Notes: generated from the letters alone by a model not told the origin. Counted from the stretch's first letter, positions 48,845 through 57,840 are shown. The stretch is DNA of 64,000 bases from Bacteroidales bacterium (GCA_018064685.1 JAGHUS010000014.1:1-64000), one strand, 5' to 3'. Program-made: numbers and translations.

Positions 48845-51800
48845 TAAACTCGATTGAAATTTATCTGATGATTGATTTTCAAATCGCTACCACCCAATTC
48901 TTCTTTCATATAGTGCTGTGCTTCATGCACATACTGGCAGTTGGCGGCATTGACCAATTCCACATAGGTCTTATCCTTGTATGTGCAACGTTTAAAGCGA
49001 TCCATGAAATACGAATAGTCGGTGTGATGTTCAGGTACAGGCTGACCAGGAGCGACATAAGAAGCCATGATAACAGGGTCGTAATAGATGTCCTTATCGT
49101 GAACACCATCAATCGGAATAGCAACTACTTCATCATGCTCATACCAGTTGTCAATACCGTCCAATTTATATTTGGCGGTTATGCCTGTTTCATCAATCTC
49201 CAGAATTCTAAAGACATTATTTGTATAAATCAGAGAATCTGCCACTTTTTGATATTTCTCTTTCACGAGCATAACAAAATCTCCTACCTCAAAAGGTTCC
49301 ATCTTGTCCTTCATAGATACTAATCTGCTTTCTATCAAACCTCGGTCAGCAAGTCTCTTTATCGAGGAGCGTATTGCATCTTTATCCTGTTCCAAGGCAA
49401 AAACTATAGTTTCCAAATCTGTACTGATGTTCTCTTTCAAAAAATCCAATACCTCTTTGTCGAGTTTGTTGGCATCATATTCTCGGATAGCCGTTGCAAA
49501 CATGCCAAATCCTTCTATATTGTCTTTACCACTCATATTTGGTATTGACAGGTATTGGCCATCCTTGCATTCACCATATAATCTGTTAAGGACAAACCTT
49601 GTATCTTCGTCATCAATGCTATCATTAACCCAATCTTTAAATTCAAACCCATCAACAGGGAAGAAATGATATGGATTGAACTTTTCAATAAAGCCAAATG
49701 TAATTGTTCTTGGAGCTGGTTTGCGACTTACATTAGCAAAGACTATCATCTGGGCAAAGTATTCTGCATGCAATTCCATGAATGCTTTCAACTCTATTTT
49801 GGCTTCGTCAACAACAATAAATTTGTTGCCCTTGCCTATCTTGATGTCAGAAAGTTCAAGAGCATAATTCAGATTCCAATCTTCTTCGCCAAATTTCGTG
49901 AAATAGGTTCGTTGGCACCAGCTTGCCAATTCAACGTATTGATTTCTGCTTAACAACAATTCGGAAGCACCTCTTTGTTGGTATTCCTCAAGATGGAGCA
50001 ATAGCAATCCACCAATTTCTATCGCATAGTCGCTAATAAGTTCTTTGAGAAGGTCTTGAATGATATTCTGGTATTCTTCTTTTTCATTCACAACTCCGTG
50101 CTCTACCGCCTCTTTTGCAGCCTCATTATTCATCAGCCACACCAGAGAGGATTGGTTATTGATATTCCTTCTCAATTTATAAAGTTCCACCAACAAGTGA
50201 AACTCTCTGATAAGAGCATTTTGAGTAGCCAATCGTCTCATGCTTCGACTTCTCAGATACTCCTCCACGCTCTTCTCGTCCCGGGCAACCATTTCCCTCA
50301 ACTTCCCTATAGCAACCTGCTCGTCATCCTCCACAAAAAGTCTTGATAAGTCCTTATGGTAAAGTTTGCCTACCATCTCATCATAGAAATACAGGTCAAA
50401 CGAGTTAACCATCATTATCTTTTTGTAGTCCTTGTCAAGATCGTATGTTTCCTTTGACTCTTGCTTGGGGAACAATTTATTCATCAAGTCTATTGTACCA
50501 TCCCATGCATTTTGCCTATTTGCCAGAAGCGTTTCCATATCCTTCTTCTGATAAACCACAGACTCGCTACTTGACGTAATAAAGTTCCCACGAACCACAA
50601 GATCAGCTTCCGAAAGCATATAATAAGCTTCAATATCCTTATATCTCAACAAAGTCAGACGAAGGAAATCTTTGACATCCACATCGTTTTTGACTTTAGG
50701 GAATCTTGACATGAAGATATTTATGAAACGCTTTACATGTCGCATAACGCCCAATGCACTTATCACTTCATACCCCAAATTATCCCAAGCATCCAAGAGT
50801 TCCGACTTTGTAATTGCGTCCTGCTCTTCGAATGCAATCTGCTGTGTCAGGTAATTACGCACATAGTTCCTTTCGGTGTAAATGCTATGAGCTGGCAAAG
50901 CAATCTCATAATTGAAGTATTTATCCGTAAACACCTGTTCTTTGTCAAAGCCCAGATAATGCCTCAACACGCTGTTCGTATAGTCTTTATCGTAAGCAGT
51001 AATGAAGAACGTATTCTTGAAATTACCATTTCGGTCTGTCAGCTTCAGAACCTCAAGAATCTCCTTCGCTGTCAAGCGATCAAGGTCTTCAATAATGATA
51101 AATATCTTTCGCCCTATTTCCTCAATGGCGGCTTCAACACGCGCCTTATCGTCATCACCCACCAGATTCTCTATGGCATCAAGAGATCTGTATATCCAAC
51201 CTTCACCATCGAGCGAACGAATGGAGCGTGCATACTTGCCCATCATCTTTATAACCCCTGTATGGTATTGGCTCAACTCCACAGAAAGGACGGAAAAGAA
51301 ATCGGCACTAATTTGTTTATAACTTACAGATGATCTTGGATAAAATCTCACCACAATACCATCCGAATCTTTAATCTGCTTCTCCAAAAGGTTTAGGAAA
51401 GAACTTTTGCCAATTCCCCACTTGCCGGTAATACCTACTGTAAAACCACGTTTGCTGACATCAGTCGCCTTAAGGTCTGCCAGCAAAGCACTAGCCATTC
51501 TGTGGTAACCGAAGTAATCCTCATGCTCATCTTCGATGGGCATATCAAGGAGCATAGTTCTACTAGCAGATTCCTCTTCATCTCTCCTTTTGTAAGCCTT
51601 ACGCCTAACTATCAACCAGAGGTAGAGAAGGAACACCGTATCAGCGTATGCTAACACACAATGCCCATCGTGCATCAATCCCCAAAACACAAAAGTACCA
51701 TCAATGATTCGATAATAAGCGTAGAATAGCACCACGAACGAAGCCAAAGCTACATACTGGTGTTGAATGTACAAATCAGTCCTTCGTGTTTTTGCATACA

Positions 51801-52005
51801 AGTAGCAACCTGCACACAGAGAGACAATTATTATTGCTCCGCCCAACCAAGCCTCAGAGAGTTCTGCGATAGCATGTTCTTGCAGAAATTGCAGCAGTCT
51901 TGTAATATATGTGTTTGCTGCCAAGCATAATATGCAGCAGAAAAGCATAATGCCATAAACAGCAAGCGTTGACCTATGCTCTAACATTAGTTTGTATAGT
52001 CTCAT
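48844..52005 (-). CDS. Membrane-anchored KAP P-loop NTPase
   Basis: 1053 residues from the ATG at 52005 (MRLYKLMLEHRSTLAVYGIM). Four likely membrane spans lie in residues about 12-140. The KAP domain follows: Walker A GITGKWGIGKSSFLN (about 200) and Walker B FIIIEDLDRLTAKE (about 305), then a long helical region and a C-terminal SH3-like part (VGDFVMLVKEKYQKVADSL...WYEHDEVVAIP). KAP NTPases occur in phage-exclusion proteins such as PifA and in other membrane-linked defence contexts. It lies 82 bases after the PIN gene and is fused by a TAATG overlap to the next gene. Confidence 0.88.
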   Translation of the reverse strand: MRLYKLMLEHRSTLAVYGIMLFCCILCLAANTYITRLLQFLQEHAIAELSEAWLGGAIIIVSLCAGCYLYAKTRRTDLYIQHQYVALASFVVLFYAYYRIIDGTFVFWGLMHDGHCVLAYADTVFLLYLWLIVRRKAYKRRDEEESASRTMLLDMPIEDEHEDYFGYHRMASALLADLKATDVSKRGFTVGITGKWGIGKSSFLNLLEKQIKDSDGIVVRFYPRSSVSYKQISADFFSVLSVELSQYHTGVIKMMGKYARSIRSLDGEGWIYRSLDAIENLVGDDDKARVEAAIEEIGRKIFIIIEDLDRLTAKEILEVLKLTDRNGNFKNTFFITAYDKDYTNSVLRHYLGFDKEQVFTDKYFNYEIALPAHSIYTERNYVRNYLTQQIAFEEQDAITKSELLDAWDNLGYEVISALGVMRHVKRFINIFMSRFPKVKNDVDVKDFLRLTLLRYKDIEAYYMLSEADLVVRGNFITSSSESVVYQKKDMETLLANRQNAWDGTIDLMNKLFPKQESKETYDLDKDYKKIMMVNSFDLYFYDEMVGKLYHKDLSRLFVEDDEQVAIGKLREMVARDEKSVEEYLRSRSMRRLATQNALIREFHLLVELYKLRRNINNQSSLVWLMNNEAAKEAVEHGVVNEKEEYQNIIQDLLKELISDYAIEIGGLLLLHLEEYQQRGASELLLSRNQYVELASWCQRTYFTKFGEEDWNLNYALELSDIKIGKGNKFIVVDEAKIELKAFMELHAEYFAQMIVFANVSRKPAPRTITFGFIEKFNPYHFFPVDGFEFKDWVNDSIDDEDTRFVLNRLYGECKDGQYLSIPNMSGKDNIEGFGMFATAIREYDANKLDKEVLDFLKENISTDLETIVFALEQDKDAIRSSIKRLADRGLIESRLVSMKDKMEPFEVGDFVMLVKEKYQKVADSLIYTNNVFRILEIDETGITAKYKLDGIDNWYEHDEVVAIPIDGVHDKDIYYDPVIMASYVAPGQPVPEHHTDYSYFMDRFKRCTYKDKTYVELVNAANCQYVHEAQHYMKEELGGSDLKINHQINFNRV

Positions 52006-52020
52006 ATTGAAGATAATATT

Positions 52021-52048
52021 GTTCCGTTCGCGGAATCGAACCGCCACT
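52021..52048 (-). other. tRNA T-arm-like remnant
   Basis: On the minus strand GGCGGTTCGATTCCGCG followed by AACGGAACA looks like a T arm plus acceptor strand. No D arm or anticodon arm precedes it, so it is not a tRNA gene. It may be an old integration-site copy or chance. Confidence 0.25.
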
Positions 52049-52087
52049 AATTTCATTATTAGATAGAAATCTCAACAGCTTCCAATG

Positions 52088-53167
52088 TCATTCATATTCC
52101 CAAGATCTACCATCATCAATCGAATTGATGAGTTCAGATTGTGAAAGAAGCTTGCCTTGATTTATCGAGTCCAATTCAGGAAATTCGCCATTCAAATCAA
52201 TTTCAAAATCAACAGGGAACTCTAATGTACACTCTAGTTTTGAAACAATGTCATCATCAAAGAAGTACCATTGTTTATCTTCTCCATCATAATACCCTGT
52301 ATCATAATCTGGGTGTGACACGGATATGTTAGCAGTTACCAAAGCATTTGCGCGAACAACATACACCTCCTCATATTGACCGATTATCTCAAAGTCTTCA
52401 AAATCAATATCTATTCCGGGATCAATGCTATAGTCGTTAATTTCCTCTATCTGGAGAGCCGCACCATACAAGATGTCATTATCCAACTGATCATAGACCC
52501 ATTTGTAGATGCGATTCTTTATCTGCCCATCCATTGTGATGGACAGCTTTGCTTGATATAACAATTTATTAAGAGCTTCTTCTTCTTCCCTACGACGTAT
52601 TAGTTCGTTTACATATTCTTTATCATCCCTGTAGATTAAGAATTCCGATTTGTAATCTCTCATATCGCCATCTTTCGATAGTACAAAGCAAGTCGTATTA
52701 CGCTCTTTGCACCAAAGTTCTAGAGACTTCAAAACAAAGGCATCTGGAAACTCCGACTTCTTTTTCTCCGAGAACGGGGCTCTCCGTTCAAAGTATGAAT
52801 CCAAGATTGATTGTAAATCAATATCCTGCTGCAATGGTATTCGAACCGTTCTTGACTTTGTGACATTGTCTAAGAATCGCTTCTCTATCTCTGGTTCGGC
52901 ATCCTTCACCAATTTACGTAGTTCTTCGATTTTGCTTTTCACACTTGGAATCTCTTTCAAAACGGATTGCAAGAGTTTCTCCACGAGACGCGTCTTATCT
53001 TCACTTACCCTCTTCCGGATATGACGCAGCACCTCTCTTTCCGTAATCTCAGGCAATAGAATACGAATTCGACCATCGGAGGCTTCGTTTATAAGAGTCT
53101 TCAGTATGCCAGATGCAACAAACTGACCTTCCTCATATACACTCGTATCTATAAATACATTATCCAT
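52088..53167 (-). CDS. PIN-domain RNase-like protein (DUF4935 type)
   Basis: 359 residues. The N-terminal half is a PIN fold with acidic residues in VFIDTSVYEE, EITEREVLRH and FPDAFVLKSLELW...VLSKDGDMRDY. A coiled region (REEEEALNKLL) and an acidic, beta-rich C-terminal domain (about 210-359) follow. PIN proteins are metal-dependent RNases common in toxin and defence loci. It is 12 bases after the DUF1848 gene and upstream of the KAP gene, and so part of one operon. Confidence 0.82.
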   Translation of the reverse strand: MDNVFIDTSVYEEGQFVASGILKTLINEASDGRIRILLPEITEREVLRHIRKRVSEDKTRLVEKLLQSVLKEIPSVKSKIEELRKLVKDAEPEIEKRFLDNVTKSRTVRIPLQQDIDLQSILDSYFERRAPFSEKKKSEFPDAFVLKSLELWCKERNTTCFVLSKDGDMRDYKSEFLIYRDDKEYVNELIRRREEEEALNKLLYQAKLSITMDGQIKNRIYKWVYDQLDNDILYGAALQIEEINDYSIDPGIDIDFEDFEIIGQYEEVYVVRANALVTANISVSHPDYDTGYYDGEDKQWYFFDDDIVSKLECTLEFPVDFEIDLNGEFPELDSINQGKLLSQSELINSIDDGRSWEYE

Positions 53168-53179
53168 TTGCCAAAAGTT

Positions 53180-54106
53180 TTAAAACAAACTATCAGATTT
53201 GAGTAGAGCTACTTTTCTTTCTTTTATCACATCATCAGCTGTCAATTCTCCAGTGAGCAGAGTTGAGGTTTTGATGTGTCTTGAACTCAGATTCTTTACC
53301 TTTTCGTTGTTGAAATTAGCGTAACAATATGCACAAGCATGGCAACAAGTATTGTATGCACCGATATCAATGCTCTCAACACATCCGCACTCTACTCGCT
53401 GGTTCTTATCTTTCTTGACATCGATATGGTACCCACATATTTCTTCAATCAGTTGAGGATCTATACAACACCCGTGTTCTACACCTTGCTCTTCAAGATC
53501 TATATTCTCGGCACAACTCAACACTTGCATATTATGCTTCTTTGCAATTTCCACAAGTTTTTCAGCCAAGAGTCGCATCTCGCTCTCACTTGGTTCTCTC
53601 ATATTGAGAGGTTTAGTATTTGTTACAGTCTTCTTGTATAAGTCCACGAAACTGATTACGCATCTTGAAGTAAATCCTTCGAGTCGTTTAGCAAGCTCCT
53701 CGAAATACTTAATATGATAGGCTACATCTATCTTGTCAGTTATGAGGATAGGATCGAAACGCCATATAACTTTATCAGCTCCGATTTTCAACGAAAGTTC
53801 CTTGAAGGTTTCTATGATCTCAGCCTTAACAGGAACACCCGATTCAATACGCTTGTCGTACGGATTTATAGTGAACTGAAAATAGTACTTATAATCTTTC
53901 AGTTCGTCCAACCTTGCAAGCATCTTCTTTGGATTCTTCGTCCAGAACACGATACAATCCACCACATCAGGCGTAATCCGAACACGACTCACCTGATGTA
54001 TATTCATAGGGTTTCTCACATCCACAAAACCCTCTTTTATGCGATTAAAGAACCACTCGCTATAGAATGCAGGGATGTCGGTTCTTCTTGAAACGGATAG
54101 TATCAT
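53180..54106 (-). CDS. DUF1848 (radical-SAM-like) protein
   Basis: 308 residues. Opens MILSVSRRTDIPAFYSEWFF and has WTKNPKKMLARL, WRFDPILITDK and a Cys cluster near the end: CGCVESIDIGAYNTCCHACAYCYAN. The CxxCxYC-like group and TIM-barrel-like segments suggest an Fe-S enzyme related to the spore-photoproduct-lyase group (inference). Its start overlaps the stop of the methyltransferase gene by four bases, so the two are translated together. Confidence 0.82.
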   Translation of the reverse strand: MILSVSRRTDIPAFYSEWFFNRIKEGFVDVRNPMNIHQVSRVRITPDVVDCIVFWTKNPKKMLARLDELKDYKYYFQFTINPYDKRIESGVPVKAEIIETFKELSLKIGADKVIWRFDPILITDKIDVAYHIKYFEELAKRLEGFTSRCVISFVDLYKKTVTNTKPLNMREPSESEMRLLAEKLVEIAKKHNMQVLSCAENIDLEEQGVEHGCCIDPQLIEEICGYHIDVKKDKNQRVECGCVESIDIGAYNTCCHACAYCYANFNNEKVKNLSSRHIKTSTLLTGELTADDVIKERKVALLKSDSLF

Positions 54107-55002
54107 TGTATATGAAGAAATATTTGTTTGGAACTACAACACCCTACATTTGCAGTGAATGTGTTGCCTTTAAGATTACTGAATACTAAGGCTCCGGAAT
54201 TGTATCCTTTCCAATTTTCTCCACCTCTGTATGGATCGCCCGGGAAATACGCATACGAAACACTATGTTTAACACCAGCAACGCGCAACTTGTTTATAAG
54301 TAATTTCATAAGCTGTGTACCAGAGTTCAATGAGGCATAGGATCCATAATAGTTGATGTCATTAAAGAGGATATTTCTCACTCCATTTTGAATAACAAAA
54401 TCCACAATATCATCAATAAATTGATTTTTCTGTTGAAGAGAATAGAACTTGGCTGCATGCGAAAGGAGATAATTTAAAACAAGTAAATTTATTTTACCAT
54501 CCTCAAATTTATGATAGTCTGCAAATAAGTTAGATGTATGAAAGTTTATTGCATGAGGCAATCCATTAAATGAATCTACGACCTTTCTTTGAATGGGTTC
54601 CCACACATCAATTAGATCATGACCTTCATAATGAATAGTTACATTCATATTCATCATTTTGAATGCCTTGATAATTCCAAAAACCTCAGAACCTGGGCCA
54701 CATCCTAATGAAACTACATTTAGACGTGGTAGTGGTTTGCTGTAATTATATGAAAGCATTGCATAGCATATCTCCGATGCAAAACGATTAAAGAAACGTA
54801 GTGTATATTGATATGTAATCTTATAACAACTATAAGAAAAATTGGGTTGCCCCCATTGTATATGATTAAGGCATCTACTGCAATCACAATCTGTTGCTCC
54901 ACACTGTGTGCAATAATGACCTATGGGACAATTGTTACCACAAGATGGAGCTGTATTTAGTGAGTCAAGACACCATTGTTGTAAATTCAAAAGTTCTTGC
55001 AT
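54103..55002 (-). CDS. Cys-rich SAM-dependent methyltransferase-like protein
   Basis: 299 residues from the ATG at 55002 (MQELLNLQQWCLDSLNTAPS). The N-terminus has about eight Cys (CGNNCPIGHYCTQCGATDCD), suggesting bound zinc or an Fe-S cluster. A Rossmann methyltransferase core follows, with VVSLGCGPGSEVFGIIKAF and YEGHDLIDVW. The target is unknown. It is first of four tightly packed genes (methyltransferase, DUF1848, PIN, KAP), which suggests one nucleic-acid- or RNA-directed system. Confidence 0.78.
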   Translation of the reverse strand: MQELLNLQQWCLDSLNTAPSCGNNCPIGHYCTQCGATDCDCSRCLNHIQWGQPNFSYSCYKITYQYTLRFFNRFASEICYAMLSYNYSKPLPRLNVVSLGCGPGSEVFGIIKAFKMMNMNVTIHYEGHDLIDVWEPIQRKVVDSFNGLPHAINFHTSNLFADYHKFEDGKINLLVLNYLLSHAAKFYSLQQKNQFIDDIVDFVIQNGVRNILFNDINYYGSYASLNSGTQLMKLLINKLRVAGVKHSVSYAYFPGDPYRGGENWKGYNSGALVFSNLKGNTFTANVGCCSSKQIFLHIQ

Positions 55003-55076
55003 AGCGATTATTTTTTTTGCTCCCCACCGCAGTATCGATCTGCGCTTTGCCGTCACTCGGGTGGGGATGTCCTTGT

Positions 55077-55442
55077 TTACTTCTGTTGCTCAATCACCTC
55101 GTTCAGTACAAGTATCTGTACAATGGCTTTGTGCAGTTTACGCTTCCATGCAAATCGAGCTTCGATGATTCCTGTGCCAGGATAGTGACTCTTGCGAGTA
55201 CGCTCCAGATGGATGTCGTAACCACGGTCGATGGACTCGCAGATCTGGATGAGCTTGTTGAGTTTGAGTACGTCCGAGTCCTCCAGCGTTTGCTTTTAGG
55301 CGCGATAGAAAATTCCATTTCTCAATTGGAACTCTTTCTCCATGGCGCGACGGCTGTCTGGATATACCATATCAGCCTGTTTGAGCACCATGATGGTGAG
55401 GCGTTTTGCTGCCTCCATCGGGTCTAAAAACTTTTGATTCAT
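55077..55442 (-). pseudogene. Disrupted 122-codon gene (in-frame TAA)
   Basis: The minus-strand frame opens MNQKFLDPMEAAKRLTIMVL and reads through 48 codons to TAA at 55296-55298. It then continues in the same frame (KQTLEDSDVLKLNKLIQICE...) to a proper stop at 55077. Both halves look like one helical protein, so a single nonsense change is likely. The second half has the basic segment ARFAWKRKLHKAI. Not recognised. It sits at the edge of the replication-like module. Confidence 0.6.
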
Positions 55443-55624
55443 GATCAATGAATTGAATTAAAATTGTTGTGTATATGTTAAAATTATTACTCTAAAGTCC
55501 TAAAATTAATGTATTTCTAAGAAGTGTGTCCCCACTGGGGACGCATTCCGGCCAATGTCAGATAAAAGCAGTATTTTCGCAGCGAAATCTCAGTAAGAGG
55601 TTAATGGGTTAAAGGGTTAAAAGG

Positions 55625-55993
55625 TTAAACTTTACCCTCAAAATCCTTCCTCAACAACGAGAGAAGAGCTGCCACGTGGTTGAACTGAGGACGGAGGTTC
55701 TCAACTTCCAACTCGGTGATATAACCCAGGTCTTGGGCGTTCTGGAGCTGACTGAAAGCTTCGGTCATGCTACCGAATGCGATTTCTATGAAGTGAATCT
55801 TCTCTTTATAGGATTTGCGACCAGAGCCCTCAGCAATGTTACTTGTGACAGAAGTAATCGACCTCCTAATCTGATCGCCGAGAGCAAAGCGCTCCTCCAT
55901 AGGGAACTTGTTCTGCAACAGGTACACATCTCTGACGAGCAAACGTGCAACCTTATATGCTTCAAGATCCTCAAAACTGAATTTTCGTATCAT
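55625..55993 (-). CDS. Four-helix-bundle (S23/bAvd-like) protein
   Basis: 122 residues. The pattern FEDLEAYKVARLLVRDVYLL, FALGDQIRRSITSVTSNIAEG and SYKEKIHFIEIAFGSMTEAF is the four-helix-bundle family, found alone, in 23S rRNA insertions, and as the Avd accessory of diversity-generating retroelements. No reverse transcriptase or template repeat is present here, so a retroelement role is not supported. It is probably a nucleic-acid-binding pentamer. GGTTAAAGGGTTAA simple repeats flank it on both sides. Confidence 0.85.
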   Translation of the reverse strand: MIRKFSFEDLEAYKVARLLVRDVYLLQNKFPMEERFALGDQIRRSITSVTSNIAEGSGRKSYKEKIHFIEIAFGSMTEAFSQLQNAQDLGYITELEVENLRPQFNHVAALLSLLRKDFEGKV

Positions 55994-56070
55994 AATATTA
56001 ACTTGAATTTATACTTTTAACCATTTAACCCCTTAACCATTTAACCCCTTAACCATAAACTTTCAAAACA

Positions 56071-56465
56071 ATGGAACTATTCGGTTATCTATCTTTCGTG
56101 GGTGATGTGCAAGAGATTCCCACACAGAACCCTCAGTATGGCAATGAGCCTTTCATCGTGCGCGAGATCTGCGTACATTCGTTCGTAACCGGCACAAGTA
56201 ACGGTGAGTGTGTGCCTTTCCTTCGTGGCATGACCTTACGCCTCACTGGTCGCCAAGCCCAGACCTTCAATGCTGCTGTCGGCAGTCAGTTGACGGTGGA
56301 GTATGGCAGCACCTGCAACCTTATTTCGATGAGCGTGACCATAAGCTCCGCGCCAACGGCAACCTCACCGTCAACCGTATCTGCATCATCCAACAAGCCG
56401 ACTTGGATCAACTGCAGCGCATCATGGAAGGCTACGCTCGGATCAATAATCCACAACCTATGTAA
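56071..56465 (+). pseudogene. Frameshifted small gene of the replication module
   Basis: The first frame reads MELFGYLSFVGDVQEIPTQN...LTGRQAQTFNAAVGSQLTVE. After about 56322 the sensible continuation is in the next frame (PYFDERDHKLRANGNLTVNR, then IICQ-like helix ADLDQLQRIMEGYARINNPQ) to a stop at 56463. No canonical slippery heptamer is seen, so an indel is likelier than programmed frameshifting. The protein may be an OB-like single-strand-binding protein (weak inference). It is preceded by TTAACCCC simple repeats. Confidence 0.55.
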
Positions 56466-56481
56466 TTGTCCAACAAAAACC

Positions 56482-56515
56482 GATATCCACCCCTCACAGT
56501 CGTGAGGCAATAAAC
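56482..56515 (-). ncRNA. Minimal structured element F
   Basis: Minus strand: GTTTATTGCC, stem CCTCAC/GTGAGG, then GGGGTGGATATC. It has the flanks of elements C and E but only the basal stem. It lies 17 bases after the stop of the disrupted gene. Confidence 0.4.
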
Positions 56516-56543
56516 TGGATATAAACCGTTCTTTGAAATGATT

Positions 56544-56721
56544 AGATAAAAAAGGTCATCTTCCTCTTTTAGCCTATCGGCTTGGGTATATGACGAGCAG
56601 TAAAATCCTTGAGTGTTCTCCTAAAGTCGAAGGCATACGCCCAAGCACTCAGACATTTTCCTGTTCATCACATCCCCATTTGAGCACACTCAACTAAAAG
56701 ATGAAGTCGACAGAAAAAGCC
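56544..56721 (-). ncRNA. Structured element D (four-helix junction)
   Basis: Minus strand, in order: flank CTTTTTCT; basal helix CTTCATCTTTTAG with CTAAAAGAGGAAG (56694-56706/56560-56572, one mismatch); hairpin TTGAG/CTCAA (56680-56693); TGATG, then arm CAGGAAAAT with ATTTTACTG (56655-56663/56598-56606); hairpin AGCC/GGCT (56571-56582); flank TTTTTTATCT. The sequences differ from the other copies but the helices are kept. Confidence 0.55.
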
Positions 56722-56842
56722 CTTCGGGAGAAAAAGCCTCCTATCGTCGGAAATAAGTTTTTACTGATATCAGTCTCTTGATAAACGATTTAAATTACGA
56801 TTTTTTTTCGAGCTTTGCTCGCTTTTTTTTCGAAGAATGAGC

Positions 56843-56996
56843 CTTTTTCTCTTTTGGTGGATGGGGTTGCCTTCCAAGGGAAGGTGATGATGTAGTTGGC
56901 AAATTTATCTGGAAGCTTGCTTGCAAGGAAATTTGACGGCTACAGCATCATGGCTGATGCAATCAGACACCCCATCCATCAAAAGCTTTTTTATCT
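56843..56996 (+). ncRNA. Structured element B (four-helix junction)
   Basis: Flank CTTTTTCT. Basal helix CTTTTGGTGGATGGGGT with ACCCCATCCATCAAAAG (56851-56867/56969-56985). Hairpin CCTTC/GAAGG (56870-56884). Central arm TGATG-AT-GTAG...CTAC-AG-CATCA with inner helix CAAATTT/AAATTTG. Flank TTTTTTATCT. It is back to back with element D in one intergenic space (56466-57077). Confidence 0.6.
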
Positions 56997-57077
56997 TATT
57001 CTTCTCAGGGACAAGGTTTATTTCAGGTTTTTCGCCTGCCAAAGCAGGGGTTTAACTTGGTTTTCGTCTAAATATAT

Positions 57078-57239
57078 ATGCTTATGAACAACTCTTCACT
57101 CTTCTGCATCGACCGCCAAAGGGTATGCCGCATCCGGTGGTACTTCCCTCGTCGCATTGCCTGTCCACTGTGCCAGAGGGTTTATGGTTTAAGGTTTATA
57201 GTTTATGGAGCCATGCGGTTCAAAGTAAAACATCCCTAA
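57078..57239 (+). CDS. Possible 53-residue Cys/Arg-rich protein
   Basis: MLMNNSSLFCIDRQRVCRIR is followed by RIACPLCQR. Two Cys pairs could bind zinc. The last 15 residues derive from a GTTTATGGTTTAAGG simple repeat, so this may be a truncated remnant. Not recognised. Confidence 0.3.
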   Translation: MLMNNSSLFCIDRQRVCRIRWYFPRRIACPLCQRVYGLRFIVYGAMRFKVKHP

Positions 57240-57249
57240 ACCCTAAACC

Positions 57250-57579
57250 ATGAACCATAAACCTTCAAACGGTTACTTCTCCGAACATCCAGAACTGCTT
57301 GACGGCTTGCCGGAACACTGGAAGTCGTTCAGCGATAAGCCATGGTTCCCATACGTAGTCGGGGCGTTAGCTCGTCCCGACGAGCGTATGCGGAAGCAGT
57401 TGCTCGCGGAACTTGGTCAGCCGGACATGCCTGAACGCATCTGGCAATTCGCCATATCCTCCTTCATGCTCGTCCTCACCTACAAGTGGCCACCCGTCAC
57501 GATGTCCGGCACCGAAGATGCCTGGCGGTTGTTTCGACAACATCTAGTGGAGACGTATGAGGATGATCTCTCGCCGTAA
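57250..57579 (+). CDS. Hypothetical protein, 109 aa, replication module
   Basis: Reads MNHKPSNGYFSEHPELLDGL, PEHWKSFSDKPWFPYVVGAL and a helical end with an acidic tail. The first codons fall inside a CCTAAACCATGAACC simple repeat, so the true start is uncertain. The PWFPYV segment recalls PWYPYIREL in the DUF4373 protein downstream, which suggests a related replication-module protein. The function is unknown. Confidence 0.5.
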   Translation: MNHKPSNGYFSEHPELLDGLPEHWKSFSDKPWFPYVVGALARPDERMRKQLLAELGQPDMPERIWQFAISSFMLVLTYKWPPVTMSGTEDAWRLFRQHLVETYEDDLSP

Positions 57580-57602
57580 GGTGTGACTAAACAAAAACCA
57601 AG

Positions 57603-57750
57603 ATAAACCCCTTGGGTATGTGCAACTCTCCTTCGTCGAGTTTGATGCTACTCTTGCCTGAAAATCCTTGTATGCGAGCATCCAGATATTTTCAGACAAG
57701 ACCACCATCAGGTCTGTTCCAGCCCTTGCCCATCCCCAAGGCGATAAACA
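57603..57750 (-). ncRNA. Structured element E (four-helix junction)
   Basis: Minus strand: flank GTTTATCGCC; basal helix CCTTGGGGATG with CATACCCAAGG (57732-57742/57611-57621); hairpin GGGCTG/CAGACC; TGATG, then arm TCTTGTCTGAAAAT with ATTTTCAGGCAAGA (57689-57702/57653-57666), then CATCA; hairpin AACTC/GAGTT; flank GGGGTTTATC. It lies downstream of the 109-residue gene. Confidence 0.6.
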
Positions 57751-57840
57751 GGATATAAACCTTTCTTACCGATAACAATTTTTGAACTGAACACCACTAC
57801 ATGCAAAAGGTCAGTATCAAAGGCTAAATGTTTATCTTTG

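Noticed and set aside
39927-55298. Stop-codon reassignment (as in TAG-recoding Prevotella phages) to explain the in-frame stops.
   Set aside because: One case is TAG and the other TAA, and intact neighbouring genes end in both codons.
55625-55993. Diversity-generating retroelement suggested by the Avd-like four-helix-bundle gene.
   Set aside because: No reverse transcriptase, no template/variable repeat pair with A-specific differences, and no C-type-lectin target gene in the window.
56300-56340. Programmed -1 frameshifting in the 56071 gene.
   Set aside because: No X XXY YYZ slippery heptamer and no obvious stimulatory pseudoknot at the frame change; an indel is simpler.
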